Positions 18,083-26,727 of a stretch of DNA of 64,000 nt are shown one piece after another. The notes beneath the pieces are model-generated. The model was not told where the DNA came from, searched no databases, and saw nothing but the letters and a program-made list of their open reading frames with translations. The stretch spans positions 3,906,001-3,970,000 of the forward strand of contig NZ_CP110629.1 of the NCBI RefSeq assembly GCF_026153455.1, in the 5' to 3' direction. Each line of letters starts with the position of its first letter. Position 1 is the stretch's first letter. The stretch is from Marinimicrobium sp. C6131 (GTDB lineage Bacteria; Pseudomonadota; Gammaproteobacteria; Pseudomonadales; Cellvibrionaceae). The position numbers and the translations under genes were made by a program.

Positions 18083-18437
18083 GGTTGACTCTCTCGTTAT
18101 ATTTTTTGGAAAACGCTGTAGCAACGGACGGCTACTTTTGATGCACTTCAGGTGTTATGAGATGAGCGGAAACGGCCGCTCGAGCCGGTGTAACCAGTGA
18201 AATATCGTGGCTTTCCGGCCGAGGGTCAAGCGCCAGCGAAACGGTCGTTCTGGCCTGTAACCGATACTCACCCGATGCCGCAAGCGTCGGCAAGGATGAC
18301 AGGGCCAATATATGAAAAGCAGATAAAATGTGCTGTAACCGGATTCACTGAAGGCGCTTGTGGTGAGCTATTGCAGGTTGCTTTACGCGCCGGTGAGGCT
18401 ATAGTTGATCGGTAGGATCTCCAATAAGCGTGTTGCC
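18083..18437. other. Divergent intergenic region between the PL10 and GGDEF genes
   Basis: These 355 bases separate two divergent genes. No credible coding frame was found: an open frame at 18197-18415 has no ribosome-binding site and no recognisable product. A promoter candidate for the GGDEF gene is listed separately. The leader of the lyase, next to its start, is AT-rich (a TATATTTTTTGG-like stretch at about 18098-18111) and probably contains its promoter. Confidence 0.5.
18378..18405 (+). promoter_or_regulatory. Putative sigma70 promoter of the NMT1-GGDEF gene
   Basis: TTGCTT (18378-18383) and TATAGT (18400-18405) have a 16-base spacer. The -10 matches the consensus at five of six positions and the -35 at three. 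Transcription would begin near 18412, about 26 bases before the chosen start. Confidence 0.42.
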
Positions 18438-20135
18438 ATGGGAAAAATAATGGAACTGAAGGGTGTTTCTTCAGGGTTGATCGTTCGAGCCTGGTTGGTG
18501 CCGTGTTGTCTGGCTCTGGTGTGCTGGGTCTTTTCCGCTGACGCTGTGGCGCAGGGGGAAGACGCGCTGAAGGATGTGGCGGTTCAACTGAAATGGAGGC
18601 ACCAGTTTCAATTTGCGGGATACTATGCCGCGATTGAGCAAGGTTACTACAAGGAGGCAGGGCTGAACGTTACCCTCCATGAGCGCACGATAAGTCGTTC
18701 ACCCATCGACCAGTTAATGGGTGGACGAGTCGAGTTTGCGGTTGCCGACACAGGGGCGTTGATCTACCGCGCTTCGGGGGTGCCGTTGGTGGCGCTGGCT
18801 GCTATTTTTCAGTCATCGCCCTCGGTGTTGATGACCTTGTCGGATGATTCAATTCACTCCATCCTCGACCTGAAGGACCAACCCGTGATGCTCAGCGGCG
18901 GCTATATGAACGCGGAGCTGATCGCCATGCTGGCCAACGCCGGTATGGCAGTGGACGATGTGCAGGTCGTGCCGAGTGAAACGTCCGTGAACGGGCTGAT
19001 TTCCCGTGAGGTTGCGGCCTACAATGGGTATTTGACGAACGAACCCTATTTGTTGACTCAGCGCGGCCTTCCGTTTCAGGTGTTTCGTCCGAGCGATTAC
19101 GGCATCGATTTTTATGGCGATATTCTGTTGACCACGGAAACGATGGTTCAGACGGCCCCTGATGTGACCCGGAATTTTCTTGAAGCGACTCGACGCGGTT
19201 GGGACTATGCGATGACACACCCGGAGGAAATCGTGGATCTCATCCTGCGGGATTACAACACCACGGGTAAGAGCCGGGAGCACTTATTGTTCGAGGCTGC
19301 GGCGTCAAAACCATTGATACTGCATACGGTCGTTCCCGTTGGTTACATGAATAAGGAGCGTTGGCAGCACATTGAGTCGGTTTTTCGCAGTCAGGGACTG
19401 CTTTCGGGTACGGTGGACCTGAATGCGTTCATTTATAGCGACGCCCGGGGAAACCTGTTCGATGAGCTGTTCTGGTCTCACCGTTGGTATTGGTTGCTGG
19501 GTCTGGTTTCGTTGGTCGGTCTGACGTTGCTGTTGCACGCTCAGCGATTGAAGGCTGAAGTGGCGGTTCGCACGCGCCAACTCAGTGATGCGAAACAGCA
19601 GGCGGAGCAGGAAGCGAGAACCGACTACCTTACCAATCTGCCTAACCGTCGTCATTTCCTCGAGGGGCTGACCCGTTACGCGGCCCAATCCGAGCGGCAT
19701 GACCTGTCACTGTCGCTGATCATGATTGACATCGATTACTTTAAAAAGGTCAACGATCAGTACGGTCATGCTGCTGGTGATGAAGCGCTACGCCAGGTGA
19801 GTTTGTTGTTGAAGGGGGCGGTTCGCACCGGTGATATGGCTGCGCGCATGGGGGGAGAAGAGTTTGCGATCGTCTGCCTGAACAACGATGCGCAGGAAGC
19901 CGTAGCACTCGCAGAGCGGCTGCGCCGGGACATGGCGAACCGGCCTGTGACCTTTGATGGCGCTGTGTTCGGGTTGACTGTCAGTATCGGTATCGCCGTG
20001 TATGAGAAAGGCGATGGCATTCAATCGTTATTGCAAAAAGCGGACATGGCGCTGTACCGCGCCAAAGCCAGTGGCCGGAATCGGGTGCAACCCTGGCTGG
20101 AGGATAAGGACTCATCGTCCCGCTGCACGGATTGA
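18438..20135 (+). CDS. Sensor diguanylate cyclase: NMT1/THI5-like periplasmic domain fused to GGDEF
   Basis: A 565-residue protein from the ATG at 18438; a TTG at 18405 and an ATG at 18450 are alternatives. The N-terminal signal ends near ADAVAQ. An NMT1/THI5-like solute-binding domain (about residues 35-250; VQLKWRHQFQFAGYYAAIEQGYYKEAGL) resembles binding proteins for pyrimidine or sulfonate-type ligands. One membrane segment follows (WYWLLGLVSLVGLTLLLHA), then a short coiled coil and a GGDEF domain. The active site reads GGEEF (near residue 471). RTGD lies five residues upstream, which is the RxxD inhibitory c-di-GMP site. It should therefore be an active, product-inhibited cyclase gated by a periplasmic ligand. 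The ligand is unknown; neighbouring pectinase genes make a sugar- or plant-derived signal conceivable. Confidence 0.88.
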   Translation: MGKIMELKGVSSGLIVRAWLVPCCLALVCWVFSADAVAQGEDALKDVAVQLKWRHQFQFAGYYAAIEQGYYKEAGLNVTLHERTISRSPIDQLMGGRVEFAVADTGALIYRASGVPLVALAAIFQSSPSVLMTLSDDSIHSILDLKDQPVMLSGGYMNAELIAMLANAGMAVDDVQVVPSETSVNGLISREVAAYNGYLTNEPYLLTQRGLPFQVFRPSDYGIDFYGDILLTTETMVQTAPDVTRNFLEATRRGWDYAMTHPEEIVDLILRDYNTTGKSREHLLFEAAASKPLILHTVVPVGYMNKERWQHIESVFRSQGLLSGTVDLNAFIYSDARGNLFDELFWSHRWYWLLGLVSLVGLTLLLHAQRLKAEVAVRTRQLSDAKQQAEQEARTDYLTNLPNRRHFLEGLTRYAAQSERHDLSLSLIMIDIDYFKKVNDQYGHAAGDEALRQVSLLLKGAVRTGDMAARMGGEEFAIVCLNNDAQEAVALAERLRRDMANRPVTFDGAVFGLTVSIGIAVYEKGDGIQSLLQKADMALYRAKASGRNRVQPWLEDKDSSSRCTD

Positions 20136-20278
20136 GCCCTCGTGAGAGGGACGCATTGTGGCGTTCAGCAAGTCCGTGACAGAGCGATTGACCTCATACT
20201 ATACTGCCCGAGAGAACTGTGAGAGACCCTGCACCATAGCAGGGCAAACCACCCCTATAAAAACATCTGGTGGATATT

Positions 20279-23020
20279 ATGACAATCAACCCCCGTCCCG
20301 GCCGGTGGCTGGGTGTGTTCCTGTGTGCCTGTCTCGGTTCCGAGGCATTGGCTCAAAATCCTGTTGTGAAAGTGGACCTGGACTTTGCCGGCCGTCAGGC
20401 CTCGGAAGTCAATGAGCCCGGCTACACGCCCTGGCCCATCGGCGACTCCATCTCGGCAAGCGAAACCTTCGACGGTGTGACCGTGACCTTCTCCCAGAGC
20501 GGTGGCGTCGGGCTGCGTTCGAACTGGTACAAAACCCATATTCAATCGCCCTATTTCGCCCGGTTGGTGAGCGATGGCTTACTGGTGGACTTTGCTGACG
20601 GCGAACCTGAAAACGGCGCCATTACCATGACTCTGTCCGATCTGCCGGTCGGGGAGCACAGTCTGTTGGTGTACCTGAACTCGGTTGACGGGTGGGCTGG
20701 CTCCCTGGTGGCGCCGGTAGATATTTATGTGGATGGTGTTCAGGTCGAGAACGATCTGACCATGACCAACCGTGTCGAGGAGAACACGGCCGCGCAGACC
20801 GCGTATCTGACCTTCGACAGCACCGGTGACGATGTTGAGGTTCGGTTCGAGGCCGACCCTGACGCCGGCGCGGACATTGAAACCGTGGTAATCAATGGCT
20901 TTGAGCTGAACACCCCGAATGTGGCGCAGCAGGCACGGCAACCCGTCCCGACGGATGGTGACCGACATGTCGAGGTGGTGGATGGCCGGCTGACGCTGAG
21001 CTGGACGCCCGGCCCGGATGCGGTGGCTCATGAGGTTTATTTCGGTACCGATGAAACCCTGGTCGGCAATGGCGACAGCTCGGTGTATATGGGGCGCCAG
21101 ACTGGCAACGAGTTTGCACTGCAGGGCCTGTACAGTCGCGATGAATATTTCTGGCGGGTGGATCCGGTGGCTGAGGACGACGCCATCACCCGGGGTAACC
21201 TCTGGTCCTTTCAACCCCGACAGCCCGCATTTCCCGATGCCGAAGGGTACGGTCGCTATGCCATCGGCGGTCGGGGCGGTCAGGTGGTGAAAGTCACCAA
21301 CCTGAATGACAGTGGTCCGGGCAGTCTGCGCGAGGCGGTGGAAAGCGATATTGGTCCCCGCACCATTGTCTTCGATGTGTCGGGTGTCATTCATCTGGAA
21401 TCGCGCCTGACCATCAGTGATTCGTATGTGACCGTCGCGGGACAGACAGCGCCCGGCAAAGGGATTGTGGTACGGGGAGCACCGTTCGGGGTCAGTGGTG
21501 CCAGTGACGTGGTCATGCGTCATGTCCGGGTGCGCCTGGGGGCCGGTACTACCTATGATGGTATCGGCCTGCAGGGTGCGGATCATGCGATTGTCGATCA
21601 CAGCTCCATCAGCTGGACCATCGATGAAGCCTTCTCGTCCCGCAGTGCCCGAAACATTACGTTGCAGCGCACCCTGATTGCCGAAGCGTTAAATGTGGCG
21701 GGGCATACCAATTATCCCTCGGGCACCCGCCACGGTTATGCGGCCAGCATCAGTGGTGACATTGGCAGCTTTCATCACAACCTGCTGGCCCACAATGAAG
21801 GCCGCAACTGGTCGTTGGCCGGTGGTCTGGACGGCAATGGGGAGTACGCCGGACGGCTGGATATTTTCAATAACGTGGTTTACAACTGGCGCAGCCGAAC
21901 CACCGATGGTGGTGCTCACGAAGTGAACTTCGTCAACAACTATTACAAACCGGGGCCGGCCACCGAAGAGATGTATGCGCTCAATGTCGAGTACGACAAC
22001 TTTCCGGGCACCCAGCGTTATTTCTGTTCCGGAAACGTGATTCCCGGTCGCGCGGATGAAAGCAACCAGACCACCGCCTGCCGGGTGAAAAGTGGAAACC
22101 CCAACGGTTATGAGACCTGGGTGGATGAGCCGTTTTTCCCCTCCCATGCCGAAGTGCACAGTGCCGCCGAAGCCTACAAACGGGTGTTGTCCGATGTGGG
22201 GGCAGGGGGCTTGATGCAGGACGATCAGGATCTTCGGATCATTCAGGAAACGCTGACCGGTACGGCCACCTACGAAGGCAGCTATACCGGTTCACCGGGG
22301 CTACCCGATCACGAGGACGACGTGGGCGGCTATGAGGATTATCCCTACCTGCAGCGTGATCCCGACTGGGATAGTGACGACGACGGCCTGCCCGACTGGT
22401 GGGAAAAACTCCATGGCCTGAACCCGCTCTCCGGCGGCGACGACTTTGCCGATGCGAACGCGGATCCCGACCGGGATGGGTACACCATGCTGGATGAGTA
22501 CCTGGACTGGATGGCTCAACCTCACACAATGATCCGAGAGGGCGAAACCGCCGAATTCAACCTTGCCGATCTGTTTCGTGGCTATACCGTTGAGCCGGCG
22601 TATTCAATCAACTCCGTCAGCAACGGTTCGGTGGCGCTTGAAAATGGCACGGCCGTTTTTACCGCCGAAGCGTGCGGTCTGGCAGAGATCGCGTTGAGCG
22701 TGGAGGATGCGGACGGCCACTCGATGACTCGAACCGTCCATGTGTTTGTGGACACCGATCCCGCCGGCGAGTGTGAGCGCAGCCCCGACTATGATGACGC
22801 ACATACGCCGGCAGGGCCGGCGGACGGACCGAACGATGACGTACCGAACCCCGACGGCGATGATGACGGTGTCGATATGAGTAACGATACCGCCGGTGGC
22901 GGTGGTGGTAGCGTTTCTTTGACCGGGCTGGTGGTATTGTCGCTTCTGGTCTGGCGTCGCCCGAAAAGACGCCACCATCACCAACTTTCCGGATTCAAGG
23001 GCCAAGCAGAGTGCCGGTAA
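20279..23020 (+). CDS. PL1 pectate lyase with an Ig/FN3-like middle part and GlyGly-CTERM-like end; 3' end altered
   Basis: A 913-residue secreted protein. The ATG at 20279 follows TGGTGG; a GTG three codons earlier is less likely. After the signal (ending EALAQ) come a beta-sandwich (about 28-205), an FN3-like domain (about 220-315) and a PL1-type parallel beta-helix starting at FPDAEGYGRYAIGGRGG (about 320-680; IVDHSSISWTIDEAFS). An acidic calcium-type segment (DSDDDGLPDWWEKLHGLNP, about 700) and a cadherin-like domain follow. The end, GGGGGSVSLTGLVVLSLL then WRRPKRR, matches GlyGly-CTERM rhombosortase signals. About 14 extra residues follow the basic cluster and come from a different frame of a neighbouring gene remnant, so the original stop was probably lost in a deletion. 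It cleaves polygalacturonate outside the cell. Confidence 0.87.
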   Translation: MTINPRPGRWLGVFLCACLGSEALAQNPVVKVDLDFAGRQASEVNEPGYTPWPIGDSISASETFDGVTVTFSQSGGVGLRSNWYKTHIQSPYFARLVSDGLLVDFADGEPENGAITMTLSDLPVGEHSLLVYLNSVDGWAGSLVAPVDIYVDGVQVENDLTMTNRVEENTAAQTAYLTFDSTGDDVEVRFEADPDAGADIETVVINGFELNTPNVAQQARQPVPTDGDRHVEVVDGRLTLSWTPGPDAVAHEVYFGTDETLVGNGDSSVYMGRQTGNEFALQGLYSRDEYFWRVDPVAEDDAITRGNLWSFQPRQPAFPDAEGYGRYAIGGRGGQVVKVTNLNDSGPGSLREAVESDIGPRTIVFDVSGVIHLESRLTISDSYVTVAGQTAPGKGIVVRGAPFGVSGASDVVMRHVRVRLGAGTTYDGIGLQGADHAIVDHSSISWTIDEAFSSRSARNITLQRTLIAEALNVAGHTNYPSGTRHGYAASISGDIGSFHHNLLAHNEGRNWSLAGGLDGNGEYAGRLDIFNNVVYNWRSRTTDGGAHEVNFVNNYYKPGPATEEMYALNVEYDNFPGTQRYFCSGNVIPGRADESNQTTACRVKSGNPNGYETWVDEPFFPSHAEVHSAAEAYKRVLSDVGAGGLMQDDQDLRIIQETLTGTATYEGSYTGSPGLPDHEDDVGGYEDYPYLQRDPDWDSDDDGLPDWWEKLHGLNPLSGGDDFADANADPDRDGYTMLDEYLDWMAQPHTMIREGETAEFNLADLFRGYTVEPAYSINSVSNGSVALENGTAVFTAEACGLAEIALSVEDADGHSMTRTVHVFVDTDPAGECERSPDYDDAHTPAGPADGPNDDVPNPDGDDDGVDMSNDTAGGGGGSVSLTGLVVLSLLVWRRPKRRHHHQLSGFKGQAECR

Positions 23021-23306
23021 CTTACCGGACGGTTCGGCGTTTATCGTCAACAATCCCAGTGGAAGCAAAACCCGGATTCCGTTGACAATTACGGTGAGCG
23101 ATGACGGTCAGCGGTTTGAACGGGCCTGGTTGGTACGCGCCGGCGGAGCGGACCTGCAGCCCTGGCGGTACGAGGGAAAGTATAAACGGGCGGGTTACAG
23201 CTATCCGGAAAGTTACGTAGACGAAGAGTTTGTTTATGTCGCCTACGCGACCAACAAGGAAGATATCGAAATCACCCGCATACCCATCGGGTCTTTGGCT
23301 CCTTAG
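22968..23306 (+). pseudogene. 3' remnant of a sialidase/BNR-like hydrolase gene
   Basis: A frame with no start codon or ribosome-binding site reads DATITNFPDSRAKQSAGNLP near its beginning, continues through AFIVNNPSGSKTRIPLT and ends with YKRAGYSYPESY and FVYVAYATNKEDIEITRIP. This resembles the C-terminal blade region of sialidase/BNR-repeat hydrolases that accompany pectinases. It overlaps the last 53 bases of the PL1 gene in another frame. The simplest reading is a deletion that joined the PL1 3' end to the tail of a formerly downstream gene. A strong terminator follows the stop codon. Confidence 0.68.
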
Positions 23307-23308
23307 AA

Positions 23309-23345
23309 AAAAATCCCCGGGTGGTGAGCCACCCGGGGATTTTTC
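23309..23345. terminator. Strong bidirectional Rho-independent terminator
   Basis: AATCCCCGGGTGG and CCACCCGGGGATT form a 13-bp GC-rich stem with a TGAG loop, flanked by an A-run on the left and a T-run on the right. It serves both convergent units: the PL1/remnant on plus and the GH5 cellulase on minus. Confidence 0.9.
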
Positions 23346-23366
23346 AAGGCTTCAGAAAAACCGGAA

Positions 23367-25487
23367 TCAGATGCCCCACAGGCGGCGCAACATGTCCCAC
23401 TTCTCCTGTTCGAAGCCTTCCCACTGACCCCAACCACTTTCATTGGAGACCGGATCGTACGCGTGCTCGTACAGACCGCCGGTATCTTCCGATTCGGGGT
23501 TGGTGGACCAGTAGCAGCCCTGGATGTCCTTCTCGATCATGTAGTCGACCAGGGTATTCTGCCACTCCATGTCGATGCCGGGCTCGACGTGACTCCAGGC
23601 TTCACGATGGCGCGGCGGCGCATCGGCGGGCCAGTTTCTATGACCGCCGAACTCACCGATGATCATGGCGTAGCCCTGCTCACGCAGATAGCCGAAGTGC
23701 TCGTCCCAGCCGGCGGCCAGTCGCTGCGGATCAATGACGATGTTACAGCCGGCTTCGGCCGCTTCGATATCCTCAAGGCCTTCACACTCGGGTTGCGCCG
23801 GGTCCATGAACTGACGCTGGACAAATACCGACGGACCGTAGGTGTGTGGAGACAGAATCAGGCGCTCCTTGGGAATATCCAGCGGTGCGTCCGCGAAGGG
23901 GAAGAAGTTTTCACCCCAGTTGGGGTTGGAATCTTCATCGCCATGAGGCACTTCGTCACCAGCACTGGTGGAGGTGGCGATGCCTTCAACCATGATCAGG
24001 ACATCGTCGTTGACCTCGGCAATGGCCTGGTAGGCATTTTCTGACAGACGCTTCCACTCGGCCCAGGTGTAATCCCACGGCTCATTGAAAATGTCGATGG
24101 CCATGATGTTGTCGACACCCAACTGCTCGGACAGACCGGCGATTTCCCGGAGGTCTTCCAGCCACAGTTCTTCGTTGTACAGATCAACCTGTACGTCCGG
24201 GTCGTCGACGGGGCCACAGGAATAGCCTTCACGTTTGAACTCATAGTTCTCGCGCTCGGCATCGGCATAGGGCGGTGTGGCATCCAGGCGACCGGCGCGC
24301 CAACCGACGTAGTTGGAGCAGGAATGAATGTCGATGATCACATTGATGCCGTTCTCGTCGGCCTGGACAATGAAGTCCTCCAGTGCCTGACGGGCGTTTT
24401 CCTGACGCACCGATTCGTGGTTCTTCAGTACGCCGCCTTCGCGAATATCACCGATACCCTGGGGATCGTCCGGATCCAGGGTCTGCGGCGCAATGGGCAG
24501 ACGAATGGTATTGATGCCTTGAGCGGTAATCTCGTCCATGGTCTGCTGGATGGTCCGCCCGGAATCTACCCACCACATGTTGCCGACGTACAGCTCCATG
24601 GGCGCACCGTCGGCGTTGTTTTCGGCATCGGCGGGCTCGTGCTGGCCTTCAAGACCGAACCAGGCGGAGCACTGTACCGGGAAGGCGTCACCGTTTTGGG
24701 TGATCTGGCCGGTTTCGTCAACACGGAAAACACCGCCCGCATCCGGCGTGCTACTGGATGAGCTGGATGAGGAGGAGCTTTCGCTACTGGACGAACTCTC
24801 ACTGCTGGATGAGCTCTCACTACTCGAGGAACTCTCACTGCTGGAGCTGGAAGAAGAACTGCTGCTTCCGCCGTCGACCGGGCCATAGGGATCGGGCTGA
24901 TCGCTACAGGTGGTCAGGCCGATACAGCTCTGGTTGTCTTCCCAGCCCCAACCGCTGTCCTGACTGTCACAGAGCGGGTAAAGCGTGCCATACCAGTTAC
25001 ACTGCTGGGCGGTGGCGCCGTCATCGCTGGATGAAGAGCTTTCGCTGCTGGAGCTCTCACTGCTGGAGGAACTGGATGAGCTGGAGGAGCCGCCGCCGTC
25101 GGTGCACACGTCACCCGACAGTGTCGGACGCTCAACGGCACCGCCGTTGGCATCGATCTGCATGCCAAACTCGACGGTCTGACCTGGCTGGATCGTGCCA
25201 TTCCAGCCGAGATCAGTCGCGGTATACGGATTATTGCCCGATACCTGTGCGTTCCAGCTGTTGGTAACCCGGTTTTTGTCGTAGGTCCAACTGACGTCCC
25301 AGCCATTGACAGCGGTGGCGCCATTGTTGGTGATTTGAACGGTGGCCGTGGCACCGCTCCCCCACTCGTTGCTGACAACGTATTCGCAATTTGCCGATTG
25401 TGCCATGGCACTTTGTCCCGCCATCGCCAGGCCAAGGCCCAGCATGGCGGCGTAAATGCCATTACGCTTTTGTGTTGTGCTTATCAT
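23367..25487 (-). CDS. GH5 cellulase with CBM2 and CBM10 joined by poly-serine linkers
   Basis: A 706-residue secreted endoglucanase-type enzyme. CAGGAGA eight bases before the ATG supports the start. The signal (ending AMAQ) is followed by a CBM2 cellulose-binding domain (about 31-128), a serine-rich linker, a CBM10 (about 162-200: CNWYGTLYPLCDSQDSGWGW, then NQSCIGLTTC), a second linker of repeated Ser-Ser-Glu runs and a GH5 barrel (about 255-706). The acid/base Glu is in FNEPW (near 468) and the nucleophile Glu in IGEFGG (near 610). CBM10 plus CBM2 with poly-serine linkers is typical of Cellvibrio and Saccharophagus cellulases. It acts outside the cell on cellulose or related beta-glucans. 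The linker DNA is repetitive and may vary in length between strains. Confidence 0.95.
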   Translation of the reverse strand: MISTTQKRNGIYAAMLGLGLAMAGQSAMAQSANCEYVVSNEWGSGATATVQITNNGATAVNGWDVSWTYDKNRVTNSWNAQVSGNNPYTATDLGWNGTIQPGQTVEFGMQIDANGGAVERPTLSGDVCTDGGGSSSSSSSSSSESSSSESSSSSDDGATAQQCNWYGTLYPLCDSQDSGWGWEDNQSCIGLTTCSDQPDPYGPVDGGSSSSSSSSSSESSSSSESSSSSESSSSSESSSSSSSSSSTPDAGGVFRVDETGQITQNGDAFPVQCSAWFGLEGQHEPADAENNADGAPMELYVGNMWWVDSGRTIQQTMDEITAQGINTIRLPIAPQTLDPDDPQGIGDIREGGVLKNHESVRQENARQALEDFIVQADENGINVIIDIHSCSNYVGWRAGRLDATPPYADAERENYEFKREGYSCGPVDDPDVQVDLYNEELWLEDLREIAGLSEQLGVDNIMAIDIFNEPWDYTWAEWKRLSENAYQAIAEVNDDVLIMVEGIATSTSAGDEVPHGDEDSNPNWGENFFPFADAPLDIPKERLILSPHTYGPSVFVQRQFMDPAQPECEGLEDIEAAEAGCNIVIDPQRLAAGWDEHFGYLREQGYAMIIGEFGGHRNWPADAPPRHREAWSHVEPGIDMEWQNTLVDYMIEKDIQGCYWSTNPESEDTGGLYEHAYDPVSNESGWGQWEGFEQEKWDMLRRLWGI

Positions 25488-25801
25488 TTGTAGTTTTCTC
25501 CTGGTATTGCTGAACGGAAAGCAGGTGGCGCGCCCCTTATTGTTATATGGCGCGCACCTGTCGCCTCAATCGCCTTTGGTCTTTTTGACCATAAGACGCA
25601 GCGGATGGTAGCCCAAAATCAAAAGATACAAATGACTGTCTGTCCGGTTTATGACGTATTACTTTTTTTTATTATCCTTAGCGCTTAATGAGCGAGACTG
25701 TTATTAGGAATTGCAATCCGTTGTCGTTCAAATATTTGTTGTGATGATTTACATTTTCCGAGAAAGGCAACGTCTTTTGAACTGGTTATGGCACAAGAAT
25801 A
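25488..25801. other. Intergenic region upstream of the GH5 gene
   Basis: A 314-base, partly AT-rich gap between the cellulase start and the end of the T6SS minus operon. It holds the cellulase leader hairpin listed separately and a small GGTC-T5-GACC hairpin near 25578-25590. No coding frame has support. Confidence 0.5.
25522..25560 (-). promoter_or_regulatory. Leader hairpin upstream of the GH5 cellulase
   Basis: CAGGTG-G-CGCGCC (25522-25534) pairs with GGCGCGCACCTG (25549-25560), giving twelve pairs with one bulged G and a 14-base AU-rich loop. It lies 35 bases upstream of the start codon, probably in the 5' untranslated leader. It could be an mRNA stability element or an operator-like palindrome; which is unknown. 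Confidence 0.48.
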
Positions 25802-26107
25802 TTAATCGTTGTGTTGGGCGTCGAGACCTTCACTGTCGTCCGATTGTTCTTTCGCCTCACGGGGTAAAAGCGGTTCGTAATAGTCCGAAAATAAATCGGG
25901 GATCAGGATTTTTCGCTCGCCGGACCTGTCGCTAAGCTCGGTATCGCGCCAAGGAATAATGTACAGCAGCTTGGGGAGCTCCCGATTGGAACGGATGCGC
26001 GTTGTTTCCATTTCAATTTCGATACGTGGGCTTTCCTGGGCCGGAACAGGCGTGACCATCAGTGGCAGCAGCGAGCCGGTCAGGAGAGTGAACAGGCGGA
26101 ACTTCAT
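25802..26107 (-). CDS. Small secreted protein of unknown function, last gene of the T6SS minus operon
   Basis: A 101-residue protein with a clear signal peptide (FTLLTGSLLPLMVTPVPAQ). The mature part contains a predicted beta-rich segment (PRIEIEMETTRI), a KLLYIIPWRD motif and an acidic tail. Its start overlaps the stop of the TPR lipoprotein upstream by four bases, so it is translationally coupled. I do not recognise a family. Location suggests a periplasmic accessory of the TPR proteins. Confidence 0.68.
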   Translation of the reverse strand: MKFRLFTLLTGSLLPLMVTPVPAQESPRIEIEMETTRIRSNRELPKLLYIIPWRDTELSDRSGERKILIPDLFSDYYEPLLPREAKEQSDDSEGLDAQHND

Positions 26108-26727
26108 CCGGCTTGCTCCCGATGTTGTTGACGTTTGAGCGCATTTTTCAACTGTTCAAGCCAGGCGGTCGTGGCGTCGTCCGGCTCGTCGATCAAAGCG
26201 AGATATTTCTGGTAATGATCTATGGCTCGTTCAAGGTCCTGGTAGTAAGTGTCGTAAATTAGCGCCAGGTTGTAGTGCGCGTCGGGATAGTCGGACTCCA
26301 GAGCCACTATCCTTTTGAACAGCCGTTCAGCCGATTGTGGTTGATCGGCATTCAGCGCCAGAATGCCGGACAGGTTCAACGCCGGGATGCTGTCCGGGTT
26401 CAGTTCACGGGCCCGTACCAGTGCCTGATCCCGCAATTCCGATTTCGCTAAACGGTGATACAGCGTGGCCAGGTTGGCCCAGAGCTCCGGGTGGTGAGGT
26501 CGCTGTTCGATCAGTTGCTCCAGGATGTTCGCCGCCGCATCGTAGTCTCCAGTGGCCGCTCGTGTTGCGGCCCAGTCGGCCTGGCGCTGTTGCACCTCGC
26601 TCAGAGGTTGGCGTGCATGGTCCCGCACCGGTCCGGACTCTGGTTCACTCGTGGTCTGGGTACAGGCACCGAGCAATGCACTGGTGATGAGCAATACACA
26701 CACTGGCCATCGTGTCTTTATTCTCAC
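26104..26727 (-). CDS. TPR lipoprotein (short) in the T6SS-linked operon
   Basis: A 207-residue lipoprotein (lipobox LLGAC, Cys22). About four TPR repeats fill residues 50-190 (ANLATLYHRLAKSELRDQAL, then AHYNLALIYDTYYQDLERAI). TPR lipoproteins usually act as scaffolds for envelope complexes. Four-base overlaps link it to both neighbours, which indicates a single operon with the large TPR lipoprotein and, through the third TPR gene, with clpV. Its arrangement resembles the TPR components that accompany Agl/Tol-type proton-driven motors; that comparison is inference. Confidence 0.8.
   Translation of the reverse strand: MRIKTRWPVCVLLITSALLGACTQTTSEPESGPVRDHARQPLSEVQQRQADWAATRAATGDYDAAANILEQLIEQRPHHPELWANLATLYHRLAKSELRDQALVRARELNPDSIPALNLSGILALNADQPQSAERLFKRIVALESDYPDAHYNLALIYDTYYQDLERAIDHYQKYLALIDEPDDATTAWLEQLKNALKRQQHREQAG

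Noticed and set aside
18197..18415. A 72-codon frame before the GGDEF gene
   Set aside because: No ribosome-binding site and no recognisable features, and it overlaps the promoter candidate.
23321..23662. Plus-strand frame starting at the terminator and antisense to the GH5 gene
   Set aside because: Starts inside a terminator stem and is Arg/Ser-rich antisense sequence.
24760..25100. Short tandem repeats resembling a CRISPR array
   Set aside because: They encode the Ser-Ser-Glu linkers of the GH5 cellulase in frame; there are no equal-length unique spacers.
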